Part shown: positions 21,743-34,321 of the stretch, in pieces | Layout of the letters: every line of letters starts with the position of its first letter | How positions within the stretch are numbered: the stretch's first letter is position 1 | Notes under the pieces: generated by a model | Told to the model about the DNA's origin: nothing | Databases searched by the model: none | Seen by the model: only the letters and a program-made list of their open reading frames with translations | Made by a program: the position numbers and the translations under genes | NCBI GenBank assembly: GCA_033977485.1 | Contig: CM066983.1 | Coordinates: forward strand, 62,971,010 to 63,035,009 | Length of the DNA stretch: 64,000 bases | Reading direction: 5' to 3' | DNA from: Hydrangea macrophylla | Taxonomy: Eukaryota; Streptophyta; Magnoliopsida; Cornales; Hydrangeaceae

Positions 21743-21990
21743 AGTTGGATCGAGCAGAAAAAGTTTGATTGAGCGAACTCTGGGCAGAGAGTTTACTCTA
21801 CAGAAGTTGGATTAAGAAGAGAAAAGTTCAATTAAGCGAACTATGGGCAGAGAGTTCACTCCACAAAAGTTGGATTAAGCAGAGAAAAGTTCGATTGAAC
21901 GAACTATGGGCAGAGAGTTCACTCCACAAAAGTTGGATTAAGCAGAGAAAAGTTCGATTGAGCGAACTATGGGCAGAGAGTTCATTACCG
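21743..21990. repeat. 63-bp tandem repeat, about four copies
   Basis: Units start near 21743, 21805, 21868 and 21931. Each contains AGTTGGATTAAGCAG, a GTTCGATTGAGCGAAC inverted repeat, and GGGCAGAGAGTTCAC. Because 63 is a multiple of three, the array reads as repeats of SELWAESSLHKSWIKQRKVR in one frame. I do not regard it as a gene: it lies inside an LTR, has no ATG and is absent from the partner LTR. Confidence 0.85.
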
Positions 21991-23923
21991 CCGTTGTTCT
22001 TAAGCAAAAATTCACATGAACACTATACAATAATCAAAAGGAGTTTCTAACAAGAACAATATCGCTGGAAAGAAGTTTAATAAGTAGAGTTTAACGAATC
22101 CGACTAGGATTATAGGCACAACAAATTCCACGATGAGTTCAACACAATTGGACTAAAGCAACAAGAGCAACAACAAGTAAAAGTAACCCTACACGAACAC
22201 TAATCGACTTGGCGATTCCCAAACTCAAGGAAATAAGTAAACAAGTGACACAAGGTGTATCCAAACTCACTCACAACGAGCTAAGCATGAACAATCCCAA
22301 ACGGGAAACATAAGGCGCTAAATATAAAGCATAGACACAGGCAAGATTCAACGATCTCTACAACGATTACAAACTAGGCTAGATATGTAAATCAAGGATA
22401 ATACACGCACTCAATTATAACATCAATATAAATTACATCTCTAATCCTACAAAGAGCTAAACATTGGCTCTAGCAACAAGATGAATATAACGGGTTGTGA
22501 CATATGAACAATATGCAATTGAAAATGGAGTTAAAGTACATTTTCAAAACACAAATCTTTACAGGATCGTTGAAGGAGTGTTGTCGTGCCTTCTTTGGAA
22601 AACCTATCAAAATGTTTGTCGTTTATGTGAGAACGACAGCTCGTAAGAAGTATTACAAGTATATGTTGTAAATTTCATACAAACTATGAAATGAATGCTA
22701 TGAATGCCACCGAGGCAAATGCGAATGAAAAAGCCCAAGGGCCATGCATGATGGAACCATTCCCCTCATTACCGGACTGTGAGCAATCCCCCACTGGGAA
22801 CTTAGCATACCAACCATCCGAGAGCTAATTGGCTATTAGTTGGAGTTTGGCACGTTCTTAGGTACGTCCACCCTGTCCTCACACACAACCCACATCCGGA
22901 TTTTCAATTTTATCATTAATCCACTCTTTGGGATTTATCCCCCACGTGGGATTTCTCATAACATGCATGTCATGCTATGCGGTTGCCTACTTGGCCATAA
23001 ATGATTTGAATCCCTTGATTCGTGTGTCAATGCCCACACATGAATGAAATTAACATTTCTATATCAATGTTGAATAATCAACGAGCAATCATCAACAATT
23101 ATGAAATAATCAATTCATAGCAATTTAACACAGTTTCTAAACTTTTAAAGAAACGTCATTACTTGAGTTCTATGATTTCGAGAACAACATATAAAATTTT
23201 ACAACATGCTTTTCACTTCAAGTGTGTTGTCACGTAGGCATTTAAACATTTAATTCCCTACTACAACATATGTATTTCATAACACATATTTTCAACCCAA
23301 AGACTAAACACATAAGCACATAGTCAAATAATTATGCTTTCCCCCAAATTGATAAACATTTAATCAATTAATCAAATAACCAATTAGTAATATTTTAAAC
23401 ATTTAATCAAGCTCATCAACACACACTTAAGCTATGGAGGATTCAACCTTGAACCCATTCCAAACCCTAACTTTCAAAATCACAAAGAAATTCATAGTAA
23501 GCATGAACTTTACAAAATATAAAGGTAATAAATTCTACCTTGGTGTCCTTGAAAAAGAAGCACCCAAACAAGCCCTATGGAGAGAGAAGAGAAATCCCGA
23601 AATGGTCATGTATGCCAAAATAAATGGCACCCAAGCTTAGCCCTTGAGGAGGTGATCAACTTTGCCCCTAATGGTCAAGCTCCAAATGTGGCTCTAAGGT
23701 CTTTAAAATTGAGCTTGAAGCTCTAAGCTTCCATGGAGATTTGATCTCTTAACCAAGAGAGAGAGAGAGAAAAGAGGGATATAGAGAGAGAGAAAGGAAA
23801 AGAAAAAGTGAAGAGAGAGAGAGAGAGAGAGAGAGAATCGGATGATAAGGGAGAGGGGAGGAGAGAGAAGAAGTTGTGTTGGGGAAGTTTCCTAAAGTAA
23901 GGGGAGTGGTTGGGTGTGGTGCC

Positions 23924-25556
23924 TGATTCGAGGTGAAAAGTGCATATTTATAGTGTAATATATGGTCTTTTATGCATATTTTTATCCCCAAAGTCCCTAC
24001 ATTTAGGTGCATTCTAATACTAATATTATTTTTATTGTGTTAATGCTAAAACATATGTTTTTGCATTGTTTTATAGGTATTAGGATGTAAATCAATGAAG
24101 TGGAGCTAAAGAAAAGTGATTCTGGTGGATAGAACAACGGAAGCAGCTGAGAAAACGCCAATTTTGACAATGAAGACTTCAGATTTGGAAGATTTTCCCG
24201 GAGATATAAAATGTAGATCTTTGAGTCACGGTCGCTTGGCCGCAAACGGGAGGTCAATCCGAGGTCTGAGTAAAACGTTATGGTCATTCTCCCATCGGTG
24301 CGCAGTGCTGTCAAAATCAGAGAAGTTCAAGCGATTGAGGAGAGTTCAATCGATCGAACCTTAGATCGATCGAACTAAGCTCGATCGATCGAACCTTATT
24401 TTCACCCAAAAGTTGCGTAAACTCTGCGGGAACCCTATATATAAGCCGTTTTGACGCCAGACGAAGGGAGGACGCTCCAGAACGCAGAAAATAGCAGTTT
24501 AGGGTAGTTTTAGGGTTAGATTAGGAGTAGATTAGGTTAGATTCATCTTTTTCTTCCTCTTTTTCATTAATGTATTGAAGATTATTGAAGATTCAAGTGG
24601 ATTTCATGTTTATTTCAAGTTTATTTTAGATTATATCCAGGTTTTTGTTTCCAATCCTTGTTATTTGATTGCTATTAGTTTATATGCTATGATAACTCTA
24701 GGTTACTGTTTCTGCACTAGTTTTATTATGTTTTCGTAGTTTATACGTTGGGAATATGTGTTGAAACATTGATTCCCAGCCTCTACCATGCAATCTTTAG
24801 AAACCCTAGGCTCGATCGATCGAAGGTATTTCGATCGATCGAACCAAAGCCATAGTCAAGCGATCGAAGGCATTTCGATCGATTGAAGGATAATGATGTC
24901 CGATCGATCGAGAGCGCTTCGATCGATCGAACATGCAGAATCTTGAGATAATTCTTTTAAGTATTCCATGACTTTTTGTTTTTGAAATATGTTATCAAAT
25001 TGTCCCTATAAACTCAGTTTGTCAAAACAGTTTTTAGAACTTAAAGCCTTAAGGCCTTTTCTTCAATGACTTTTGAAAACCACTTTGAATGCTAACACCA
25101 TTTAAAGTGCAAGTAATTACCATTGTTTTAAACCGTCTTCCTTGTATTTTAAATCACTTGTGATGATATAGTCCCGGTCATGAAAGGGCTATTGATTCTT
25201 TATCTTTAGAAAAATACGGAATACTGAAAAGGGATGTACTCCATAGAGCGTTAATGAATATGCATGGTAGATGGTTAGGATCAATGTGAATTCACGTATT
25301 CCTAACACCTTTAGTTTATCTGTTTAATTAGTTATGTTTCTATAAACTTTAGTTTATTATTTAGTTTAATTTAATTAATTAGGATTCGCTAGAACCTCCA
25401 ATCCTTCATTTTTATTTCATTTTCTTTAGGTTTTAACTTAGTGGATATTCTTCCTATTCCTTCTCTGTGGGATCGACCTGGACTTATCCAGTATTACTTG
25501 CAGGATCACCTACACTTAGGTGTTGCACAAGAGCGCACAACTATTTAGTCGTGTCA
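23924..25556 (+). mobile_element. Athila-type solo LTR, 1633 bp, TSD GTGCC
   Basis: It starts TGATTCGAGG, ends GTCGTGTCA and is flanked by GTGCC (23919-23923 and 25557-25561). The partner LTR shows the empty site at 32170-32195 (GTGGTGCCCACACATAC), proving the insertion. Its end, with GGGATCGACCTGG and GATCACCTACACTTAGGTGTT, matches the end of the Athila 5' LTR at 14165-14222, so it is an Athila relative, though most of the LTR differs. A TATA box (TATATATAAG) lies at 24436-24445. It carries nine CGATCGA-type palindromes. Confidence 0.95.
24349..24932. repeat. TCGATCGATCGA palindrome clusters in the solo LTR
   Basis: Three sites just upstream of the TATA box (about 24349, 24364, 24380) and six downstream in three pairs: 24812/24831, 24861/24875 and 24901/24919. 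Pair spacing is 14-19 bp. The consensus is roughly TTCGATCGATCGAACC. The segments between clusters (24400-24805) lack it. Confidence 0.9.
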
Positions 25557-25735
25557 GTGCCCACACATACATTAACCACACACTCACAATATGTAACATA
25601 TATACACACACATGTGACCAAATAAACAACTAGTGGTACCAACATGCACCAAAATTTAAAATACACTACCCAAATCAAGACCCACATTGGTCCAAAATTA
25701 CCAACACACCCTTTATTAAAATTTGGGTTTCTACA

Positions 25736-28700
25736 ATCTACCCCCCTTAAAAGAATTTCATCCCAGAATTCAGAACAAGAACGAAAGGAACTCAATCAAA
25801 GAATGGTCCACAACCACACCAAAATGCCGAAGTGCCACAAACAACGTGAACACTAGCACCACGTGAGAAAATGAAACATCTCACATTGATTCCAAAAAGG
25901 AAAGGAAAGGAAAGCCCAATACAACACTCTGTAGGCACACCAAAGTGCTGAGGAACAAACGCAAGGAACATATATGTTCAACATTAAAAGATGGAGTCAA
26001 CTCCAAAGATTAATGATAATAATGGACATGAACCTCCAAACAATTGGATCAACCAAAAATTTACTTGAATGAAAATCAAAGTACAACTGGATGTCTCAAA
26101 TTCATTGAATCAAAACAAAAGTAATCCCTTCAAAAGGAACATGTGATCACAAGAACACAACAACTGTTGTATACCCAAAATTTGACTCAAAACGAATAAG
26201 CAACAAGTATACAAAGGATATGTATACCAACTAAAGATATGATCCAATCATCAATCGGGAACCCAATCCAAAGAATAGAGGGTAACCTGTAGAATGGAGA
26301 TAACATTCTACAACCATTACTCATGGTGAAAACGTTCACAAGACCCAAGGAATAAATGGGATAAGCTCCAATCGATATTTAAAAGAATCGAATGAAGATA
26401 TTACACCAGTGTGAATATCACATAGAGGTCGAATTACAATTAAACACAAGATTCTGAAAGTAGGTTGATGATATGCTATCAAAGAATTTTCATACGAAGC
26501 AAAAGTATGATATCTCAAGACACGAGTTCCAAAATGAACCAAATGACTAGGTAAACTCCCAAAGAATGATCCAAACACTCAAGAATGAAACCAAAGAAAA
26601 CTTCATAAAACAAATGATATACTCGGTACTAAAGACCATAACGACTCAAAGCTATATCTTAACCACATAGGAGGTACGAGTCACAAGGACTTACTCGTAA
26701 TACATCGCTCCTCACAATAAGACAATGATTAATATAAACACAAAAGTCTACAATGATGGTAATGAAAAGTCGATAGAATACACAATGATCACTTCCCAAA
26801 ACATAAACGTCGTTATAGTCAACTATAACAATTCCACTAATAGATGGATCTATTGATAGATCCCATCTCAAAACAATACGGTAAAAGAAATGCCACTGCC
26901 AAAAGTCAAAGGGTCTTACAAGAAAAGAAAAAAAAAATGTCTAAGAAAACACAATGACGCCATCAACAAGACAACAATAAATCAAACAAGTGAACGAATA
27001 GATATAAACCACGAGTTCACCAAGTAACAACCAAAAAATATATATATCTATATCAAAGAGTTACGCCTTGTCCAAAACAAGGAAACATATGGTCAAAATG
27101 TTGTTAAGCTCCCGAACCTTTAACTATTGAAAGCCCGAATCACATCAAAACGAACTGGAAGTTCTCAAACGAGATGATCTTGAAGCGTCACACGAAAGAT
27201 GGAAGCAAACTAGGAGACACACATAAAACAAGGGTTATAACAAACTCACATCACAAACGGACCACAAATACGAAGGTGTTCAAAGAAACACAGTCGAAGG
27301 TCTTCAACAAAATGAAGGCAACTTAACAGAAGTCTCCACACTAACCGAAAGTGATCTCAAAACAAACGATCACTAAAAATTCTCCTCTGCTCAAAGCAAG
27401 GATCAAATCAAAAGATCGCAGTGATCTTGAATAAATCACTAAATCACAATAATCTTACGACCGGGTGAGGAAAAAGGACTCATCGATCACAATAAACAAG
27501 TAATACACCAAGTGTACGAATCAAACTTGTCAACAATGACATCAATAGAAATTTCTCAAGAAGACATGAAAGAAAAAAATCTAGGGGTCCGACCAGCTAT
27601 CGAAGGTTGTAACCCAAATATATTGACCTAGAAGGTCCAACCACAACAAGCATAGAATCTCACACGATCCACCTCTAAACACGAAGAATTTCAAAATTAC
27701 TAACAGAAAAATATGCCCTAGGGATACTCTTAGCATTGATACAGAAGTAAGGTGGATTACGTCGAGTAGATACTCTCATTCGAATAACAGAAAGAGAGAA
27801 AATCAACAAAAAAAAATAAAAGTAAGTACAATCAATTATATACTCTACAGAATCAACTAAATTCCCCTACAAATCAATCGTAGGATCATAGGAATAATAA
27901 TGGTTTACATCGATAGGCCACCTCAATAGGCCACAAAATTTGGCAATTGCCAAAGAGTCCAAATAGCATGGAAATTACAACAACGCCCCTTGACAAGGAC
28001 CAGGTAAGTTCGAGTTCAACATGAAACGGAATCGGAGAGCTCACAAACGACTACTAAGTCCAAACGGGTCCATGGTTAAAACCACCGATGCCCAAAAGCA
28101 GAGAAAAGAGAAAGAAAAGATCAGTTATGAGGAAAACAATCCTTACAGTCACAACAAGAGCTACATCTAAAGTAGATTTACACAAAAATCTTGCACAATA
28201 CAACAATAAGGTACTATGCTAACGACCATAGTATTCAAGGTATGGAAGATCATATAATTGCGAAACAACAAGCCCTCAAGGTATACAATAAAACATAATC
28301 GGATTTTTGCCTTAGCGAACAATAAATTAAGGCTACTAACAACAGAGATCCACAACACGTAAGAGATCTTACTCCTATAATTAAATTTACGGAGATAACA
28401 AAATCGAGACTCTCAATAATAAATCATCCAACAACATCTATCCCTCAAGAAGTAGGGAAAGATCCAGGTGTTCAACAACTCAAGTTTGAATCCCATGAAT
28501 AAATTCCAAGAATTTAGTAAGACAAAACAGTCAGAGGAAGATCGATTCAACATTCAACGAATCCAAAGAAAAAGGTCATCACAACACTACAATGCGATAT
28601 ATCCAAGTTCAAAACTTAAGGGTGAGCTAGTTTGAAATCAACAATCCTCAATCATGAGAATCGAATCAACATGGCACAAACATGCGTCCAAGAAAAGATT

Positions 28701-30653
28701 TGGAAGAATGGAACCACAACGCTCTAGCAAGAGCTCAGAGACCATAAGGTTCAAGTATAACTTACTTCCAAGAAGTATAATAGAAATGAGAATCCATACT
28801 TACTCATACAGGAAGAAACACCAGAACGTACATGTTTCTAAGACCAACGTCACAGCATTAACCATACAATGTTAATACGAATCCTCAATGAAAATCATAA
28901 CAAAAATCGATAACGATCGATAAACAACTCATAGAAAAGATTTCAGTACCAATCAACAGGATATGCAGTCTCGAAAGAAGAAACGATCTTCAGAGTCACG
29001 AAAATTCACTCAAACATGAAAATTAGCAATTAAAGGAACTAATAGACTTGGAACAACACCAATCTATTCCCCACAAAAGTTAGAATCCTTACAATGATTC
29101 ATACGATAAGATTTGATCATATGCAATGATTACATTGTGAAACGACAATTTGATGGTGAAAATCTAAACAATCACCGAAAAATTGGGTCAACGAACCAAC
29201 CACATGATAGAAAACTTGTAATCTACTCGGGAGAGTAATTATAATGTCAAACTGACATTCGAACAATGATATTCTCACAAGACAAAGAGTACGACAATCC
29301 TATAAGAAAAAAGAATTATTCCAATGATAAACAACAAGTATTCGTAGCCATAAGAAACATACATGGACTACCGGTCACAATCGAGGGCCATCAAGATAGA
29401 ATGCTCTCACAAAGATCAGCATAGCCTTTAGAGAGGCCTTGCATCACATGCGAAATAAAATGCATGCCACCCGAAGAATGAACGCAAAAATGTAGGAATA
29501 CCCGAGTCCGAAGACACAACCTATATAAGCCGTCTAATAATACGTAACGCCACGTTATTAGAATCACTAAGTTGATCGTCAAGCCAGAAAACATCTTTTA
29601 AGTACTTCAAAAGTACATATACATATAGGTTTTCAAATACGCACAACATGCTACCATGTTGGTTTTCATAAGTTCAAAACTTGTCTTCCAAATTTTCTAC
29701 CCAAGAAATCATATTATGAAACGCCGATCAAAGTATCTATGAATACGCATATGAGCAATTCTAAACACGTAAAACTTGGAATATTTTCTCGACATGCTAT
29801 CGTTATCATGCTTAACAATTCCGTGACATAGAAGCAAGTAGTCACATAAGCACATATGCACATTACCATGTTGTCACAAAATCCAGAAGGTAAGTAAGCA
29901 TACTTTTTATCCTTTTCATTTATAACATGAAAGTCTATCGTGTAATGTGCTAACCAATACATTATGCTACACTTGCGTAAACATTAAAAATATGCACAAA
30001 AGCCTATAGGCATATAATCTCAAAGGTATGTAGCACCTAAGCATGCTCGCTTAACATCTTCCAACTTAAAGAAAATTGATGACAATTTCGTTATATAGGC
30101 ATTCAACATTTTAAATGTTTCCTCAATAATTAAAATGCATGCAACTAGAGATATGAGGTCATTAAAAAAAATTGAGATCTTTTAATAATACAACTTGATG
30201 TAAGGCACTGTTCAATACCTAACTATCAACCCTACAAGGCGCAGTACGTCGAGCGATCCAAACAAGGAAACCCTCATGTATATACCTTTTAACCTTGCAT
30301 GGTCAATGATTAAACATTAACAGATAGTCACACCAAGATGTTTTACAAAAACCAGTTCTAATGAGTGTAGCATTAAAGTGAAACGAAAACTAAAAGCCAC
30401 CTCATGTTCACAGATCACATAGTCAAGATAGATAGGCATGTGATCACATAACACATAAGCACCTAAGCATGTAAACACGAAATCCCGTAGGCAAGTAAAC
30501 ATGCTATCATATACAACTCATCATATAAATGAAATAAAACGATGCATTTAACCTTGAATGATTGAAATCAAAAGAGGTGCAACGGCCACACATGGACCTA
30601 ACTAACTCCCAGAGTACCAAGGTATTCGAACCCGGTTAGCTCTCATACCAATC
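25736..30653 (-). other. Interior of the LARD-like element; no gene supported
   Basis: On the minus strand it runs from the primer site (30639-30650) to the polypurine tract CTTTTAAGGGGGG (25742-25753). The sequence is A-rich on the plus strand with even composition throughout. The longest ORFs are under 85 codons and none shows a Gag, protease, RT, RNase H or integrase motif that I recognise. Near 29840 and 30430 short, similar blocks recur (CACATAAGCAC, CATGTAAACACG type), a weak internal repetition. Confidence 0.6.
30639..30650 (-). promoter_or_regulatory. Primer-binding site of the LARD-like element
   Basis: The minus strand reads TGGTATGAGAGC, three bases inside the 5' LTR end. It matches the tRNA-iMet-type site TGGTATCAGAGC with one mismatch. 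Confidence 0.8.
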
Positions 30654-32362
30654 TGTAATGCCCCAAAAACCTAAGCGCAAGGAGAGAGAAATGATAGAGA
30701 GAAAAGAATAAAAGTCCAATCACAAGTGCGGAAATGACTTTGGAATTCCAATCACAAGATGAATATAACGGGTTGTGACATATGAACAATATGCAATTGA
30801 AAAAGGAGTTAAAGTACATTTTCAAAACACAAATCTTTACAGGATCTTTGAAGGAGTGTTGTCGTGCCTCCTTTGGAAAACCTGTCAAAATGCTTGTCGT
30901 TTATGTGAGAACGACGGCTAGTAGGAAGTATTACAAGTATATGTTGTAAATTTCATACAAACTATGAAATGAATGCTATGAATGCCACCGAGGCAAATGC
31001 GAATGAAAAAGCCCAAGGGCCATGCATGATGGAACACTCCCCTCATTACCGGACTGTGAGCAATCCCCCACTGGGAACTTAGCATACCAACCATCCGAGA
31101 GCTAATCGGCTATTAGTTGGAGTTTGGCACGTTCTTAGGTAAGTCCACCCTGTCCTCACACACAACCCACATCCGGATTTTCAATTTTATCATTAATCCA
31201 CTTTTTGGGATTTATCCCCCACGTGGGATTTCTCATAACATGCATGTCATGCTATGCGGTTGCCTACTTGGCCATAAATGATTTGAATCCCTTGATTCGT
31301 ATGTCAATGCCCACACATGAATGAAATTAACATTTCTATATCAATGTTGAATAATCAACGGGCAATCATCAACAATTATGAAATAATCAATTCATAGCAA
31401 TTTAACACAGTTTCTAAACTTTTAAAGAAACGTCATTACTTGAGTTCTATGATTTCGAGAACAACATATAAAATTTTACAACATACTTTTCACTTCAAGT
31501 GTGTTGTCACGTAGGCATTTAAACATTTAATTCCCTACTTCAACATATGTATTTCATAACACATATTTTCAACCCAAAGACTAAACACATAAGCACATAG
31601 TCAAATAATTATGCTTTCCCCCAAATTGATAAACATTTAATCAATTAATCAAATAACCAATTAATTATATTTTAAACATTTAATCAAGCTCATCAACACA
31701 CACTTAAGCTATGGAGGATTCAACCTTGAACCCATTCCAAACCCTAACTTTCAAAATCACAAAGAAATTCATAGTAAGCATGAACTTTACAAAATATAAA
31801 GGTAATAAATTCTACCTTGGTGTCCTTGAAAAAGAAGCACCCAAACAAGCCCTATGGAGAGAGAAGAGAAATCCCGAAATGGTCATGTATGCCAAAATAA
31901 ATGGCACCCAAGCTTAGCCCTTGAGGAGGTGATCAACTTTGCCCCTAATGGTCAAGCTCCAAATGTGGCTCTAAGGTCTTTAAAATTGAGCTTGAAGCTC
32001 TAAGCTTCCATGGAGATTTGATCTCTTAACCAAGAGAGAGAGAAAAGAGGGATATAGAGAGAGAGAGAAAGGAAAAGAAAAAGTGAAGAGAGAGAGAGAG
32101 AATCGGATGATGAGGGAGAGGGGAGGAGAGAGAAGAAGTTGTGTTGGGGAAGTTTCCTAAAGTAAGGGGAGTGGTTGGGTGTGGTGCCCACACATACATT
32201 AACCACACACTCACAATATGTAACATATATACACACACATGTGACCAAATAAACAACTAGTGGTACCAATATGTACCAAAATTTAAAATACACTGCCCAA
32301 ATCAAGACCCACATTGGTCCAAAATTACCAACACACCCTTTAATAAAATTTGGGTTTCTACA
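30654..32362 (-). repeat. 5' LTR of the LARD-like element, about 1 kb deleted
   Basis: 1709 bp. It aligns closely to the left copy except for the missing 990 bp (junction near 30748, AATTCCAATCACAAG) and the absent solo LTR. It therefore serves as an empty-site control for the solo LTR. Confidence 0.85.
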
Positions 32363-33266
32363 TTTTATATATGAATTAATTTTGTCATCATTATTCTATC
32401 TTTTCTTTGTCTGTTTCTTTTATTATAGGTATTATCCTTGGCTTCTTTTTCTCATCTCACTCATTGAGTACAATGTCAGACTTAGTTGGGGGGGGGGGAC
32501 GGTTTCACGATTAACACCTGTCTGTTTATTTTATCTTCATTTCTTTAAAAACTGAAAAAGAGAAGATGGCTACATATAGTACTTAAACCCTAAAAACTTT
32601 TCTCATCTCTCTTTTTCCTTTCTTTTTCTTCTTCCTCTCTTCTCGCGATCTCTACCTTGTCTCTGCAACTCTCTCCCCCGATCTCTCATTCTCTCATTTT
32701 CTTTTCATTTTCTCGATCCAAAATCAAGATCCACTCTATCAATCACTAAAGCTAAGATCTATAATCCAGAGAAAAACTTGATTTTGATTTTATTCTCTAT
32801 TTTTCTAATTTCGGCTTAAATCTTAAATTTTTAGTTTTTTGATTTTTATTTTCTCTCTTTTCCATTATTTAACAAAAAAATAATACATAAGTTGTAGGTA
32901 CCCACTCACTAGAAAAGCTTGGAAATACCACTCGATCTACGGCCCTACCAGGTTCTCAGATTTTCAAGAGACATATGATATTTTTCCATTTCCTTACTAA
33001 AAAAAATGAATGACACACAAGTCAGCGCCCTTATAATTTATGAAGTTTATACCATAATTCTTCTTATTATTATTGTTGTAATGATGCAATGTCTTAAACT
33101 TTGTTACTAAAAATAAAAATTAAAAAAGAGAGAGAAAATGTAGTTTTTCTAGTTTTCTGTGTTAAAAAAAAGTAGTTCTTAGAATTTAAAAAAAAATAAA
33201 ATTTTTTTTGATTAGTTTCTAAATATATATTTCTTAATATAAATATTTTTTATTTTTAAATAAATT

Positions 33267-33313
33267 CCCCCTCCCCCCCCCCCCCCCCTCCTTCCCCTCC
33301 CCTCCCCTCCCCT
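33267..33313. repeat. C-rich tract
   Basis: C5-T-C16-type run followed by repeated CTCCC units; G-quadruplex-forming potential on the minus strand. Confidence 0.85.
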
Positions 33314-34280
33314 CTAAGCTCTCTTTAATTAGATCTTAGTTGATAGTTGGAAGGAGTGGAGGGTAGAGTCTAAAAGAAAATTTTGATTGAGAAAGAGGAC
33401 TAGATCCTTTAATACCCAAATAAATTTTGTTTTCCCATCCCTCATTTCTTTTCATTTTTATTGTTTGTTTTTAAATTTATTTTCAGTACATTCAATAATT
33501 TTCAGTCAGGTCAAACTTTAAAATGATCCTATGTGTACATCTGGCTTTCATTAGCTGGTTCGATAGGAGTAATTTGCATAATCCTAACATCACCAGATAT
33601 GTCTAGTGCGGTGACTGACTCGAGAGGTAGCGAAAAACTAGGTAAAGCCATAGTTATCTCCTAGCCTGATGTTTTAGCTTGCTAGTGGTTCTAGACCCAT
33701 CTATTTTACTAGAGGTGGATGGGCGATCGTGACAACTTGGACGCTCTGGATTGCGTAGCCTCTTTTGTATAGGTGCAGAGAATACTAGTCGCACCATATA
33801 TGTATCCAACCTAGTGGATACACTAAAGATTTTCTTAGATGTTTTTCTTCTACTTCTATATAGGACAAATTTGACACGTTAATGTTATTGCGGGTATATT
33901 AATAGCATACAACACATTGTCACATGTTTAACTATTTTCAAATGCTAAAAACTCTTTAAACTTTAAACATTTTAAAAATAGTGTGAAAATATTTACTGAA
34001 TCTAAATGAATGAGTAAGCATAAACTTTGTCGTTTAAAGACATGTAGTGGAAACTAATTAATCCATGTGAGCTTTTGTGATAATCTTTCTTTATGAGGGT
34101 TATTGTTCTTTTCAGTCTTATTCTTTTTATCATATCACTCGTTGAAAGTCTCATTATTTTTTTTTCTTTGACTGATCATTAGAAGAGAACGTGCAGGATT
34201 TACCATAAGAACTTCTAAATTGCTTAAATGAACAAAGTCAATCTATTTTGAAAATGACTTAGTCCATCTTTTCTTTCCAA

Positions 34281-34282
<2 letters not shown>

Positions 34283-34318
<36 letters not shown>
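34283..34318. repeat. Poly-C tract of 36 bases
   Basis: Uninterrupted C36 (G36 on the minus strand). Its exact length may be unreliable in the assembly. Confidence 0.85.

Positions 34319-34321
<3 letters not shown>

Larger units (their letters stand above)
21390..25735 (-). repeat. 3' LTR of the LARD-like element (holds a solo LTR)
   Basis: About 2708 bp without the solo LTR and its duplicated GTGCC. It contains about 990 bp (roughly 21495-22480) that the other LTR lacks, including a 63-bp tandem array. Near the right end it has (GA)n tracts. Confidence 0.85.
21390..32362 (-). mobile_element. LARD-like LTR element on the minus strand, about 11 kb, TSD TTTTA
   Basis: Terminal copies at 21390-25735 and 30654-32362 are near-identical outside two large indels. 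On the minus strand the LTR starts TGTAGAAACCC and ends GGGGC(G/A)TTACA. A primer-site match lies at 30639-30650 and a polypurine tract at 25736-25753, so the 5' LTR is the right copy. The direct repeat TTTTA (21385-21389, 32363-32367) marks the insertion into the Athila 3' region. The 4.9-kb interior (25736-30653) has only short scattered ORFs and no recognisable Gag or Pol on either strand, hence the LARD-like label; heavy decay of a chromovirus is the alternative. Confidence 0.85.

Noticed and set aside
23434..23640. A 68-codon ORF that is identical to one at 31711-31917
   Set aside because: It lies antisense inside the two LTRs of the LARD-like element. The identity follows from LTR homology, not from selection on a protein.
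28654..28875. Small ORF of 73 codons in the interior of the LARD-like element
   Set aside because: Isolated, on the strand opposite to the element, and without recognisable motif.
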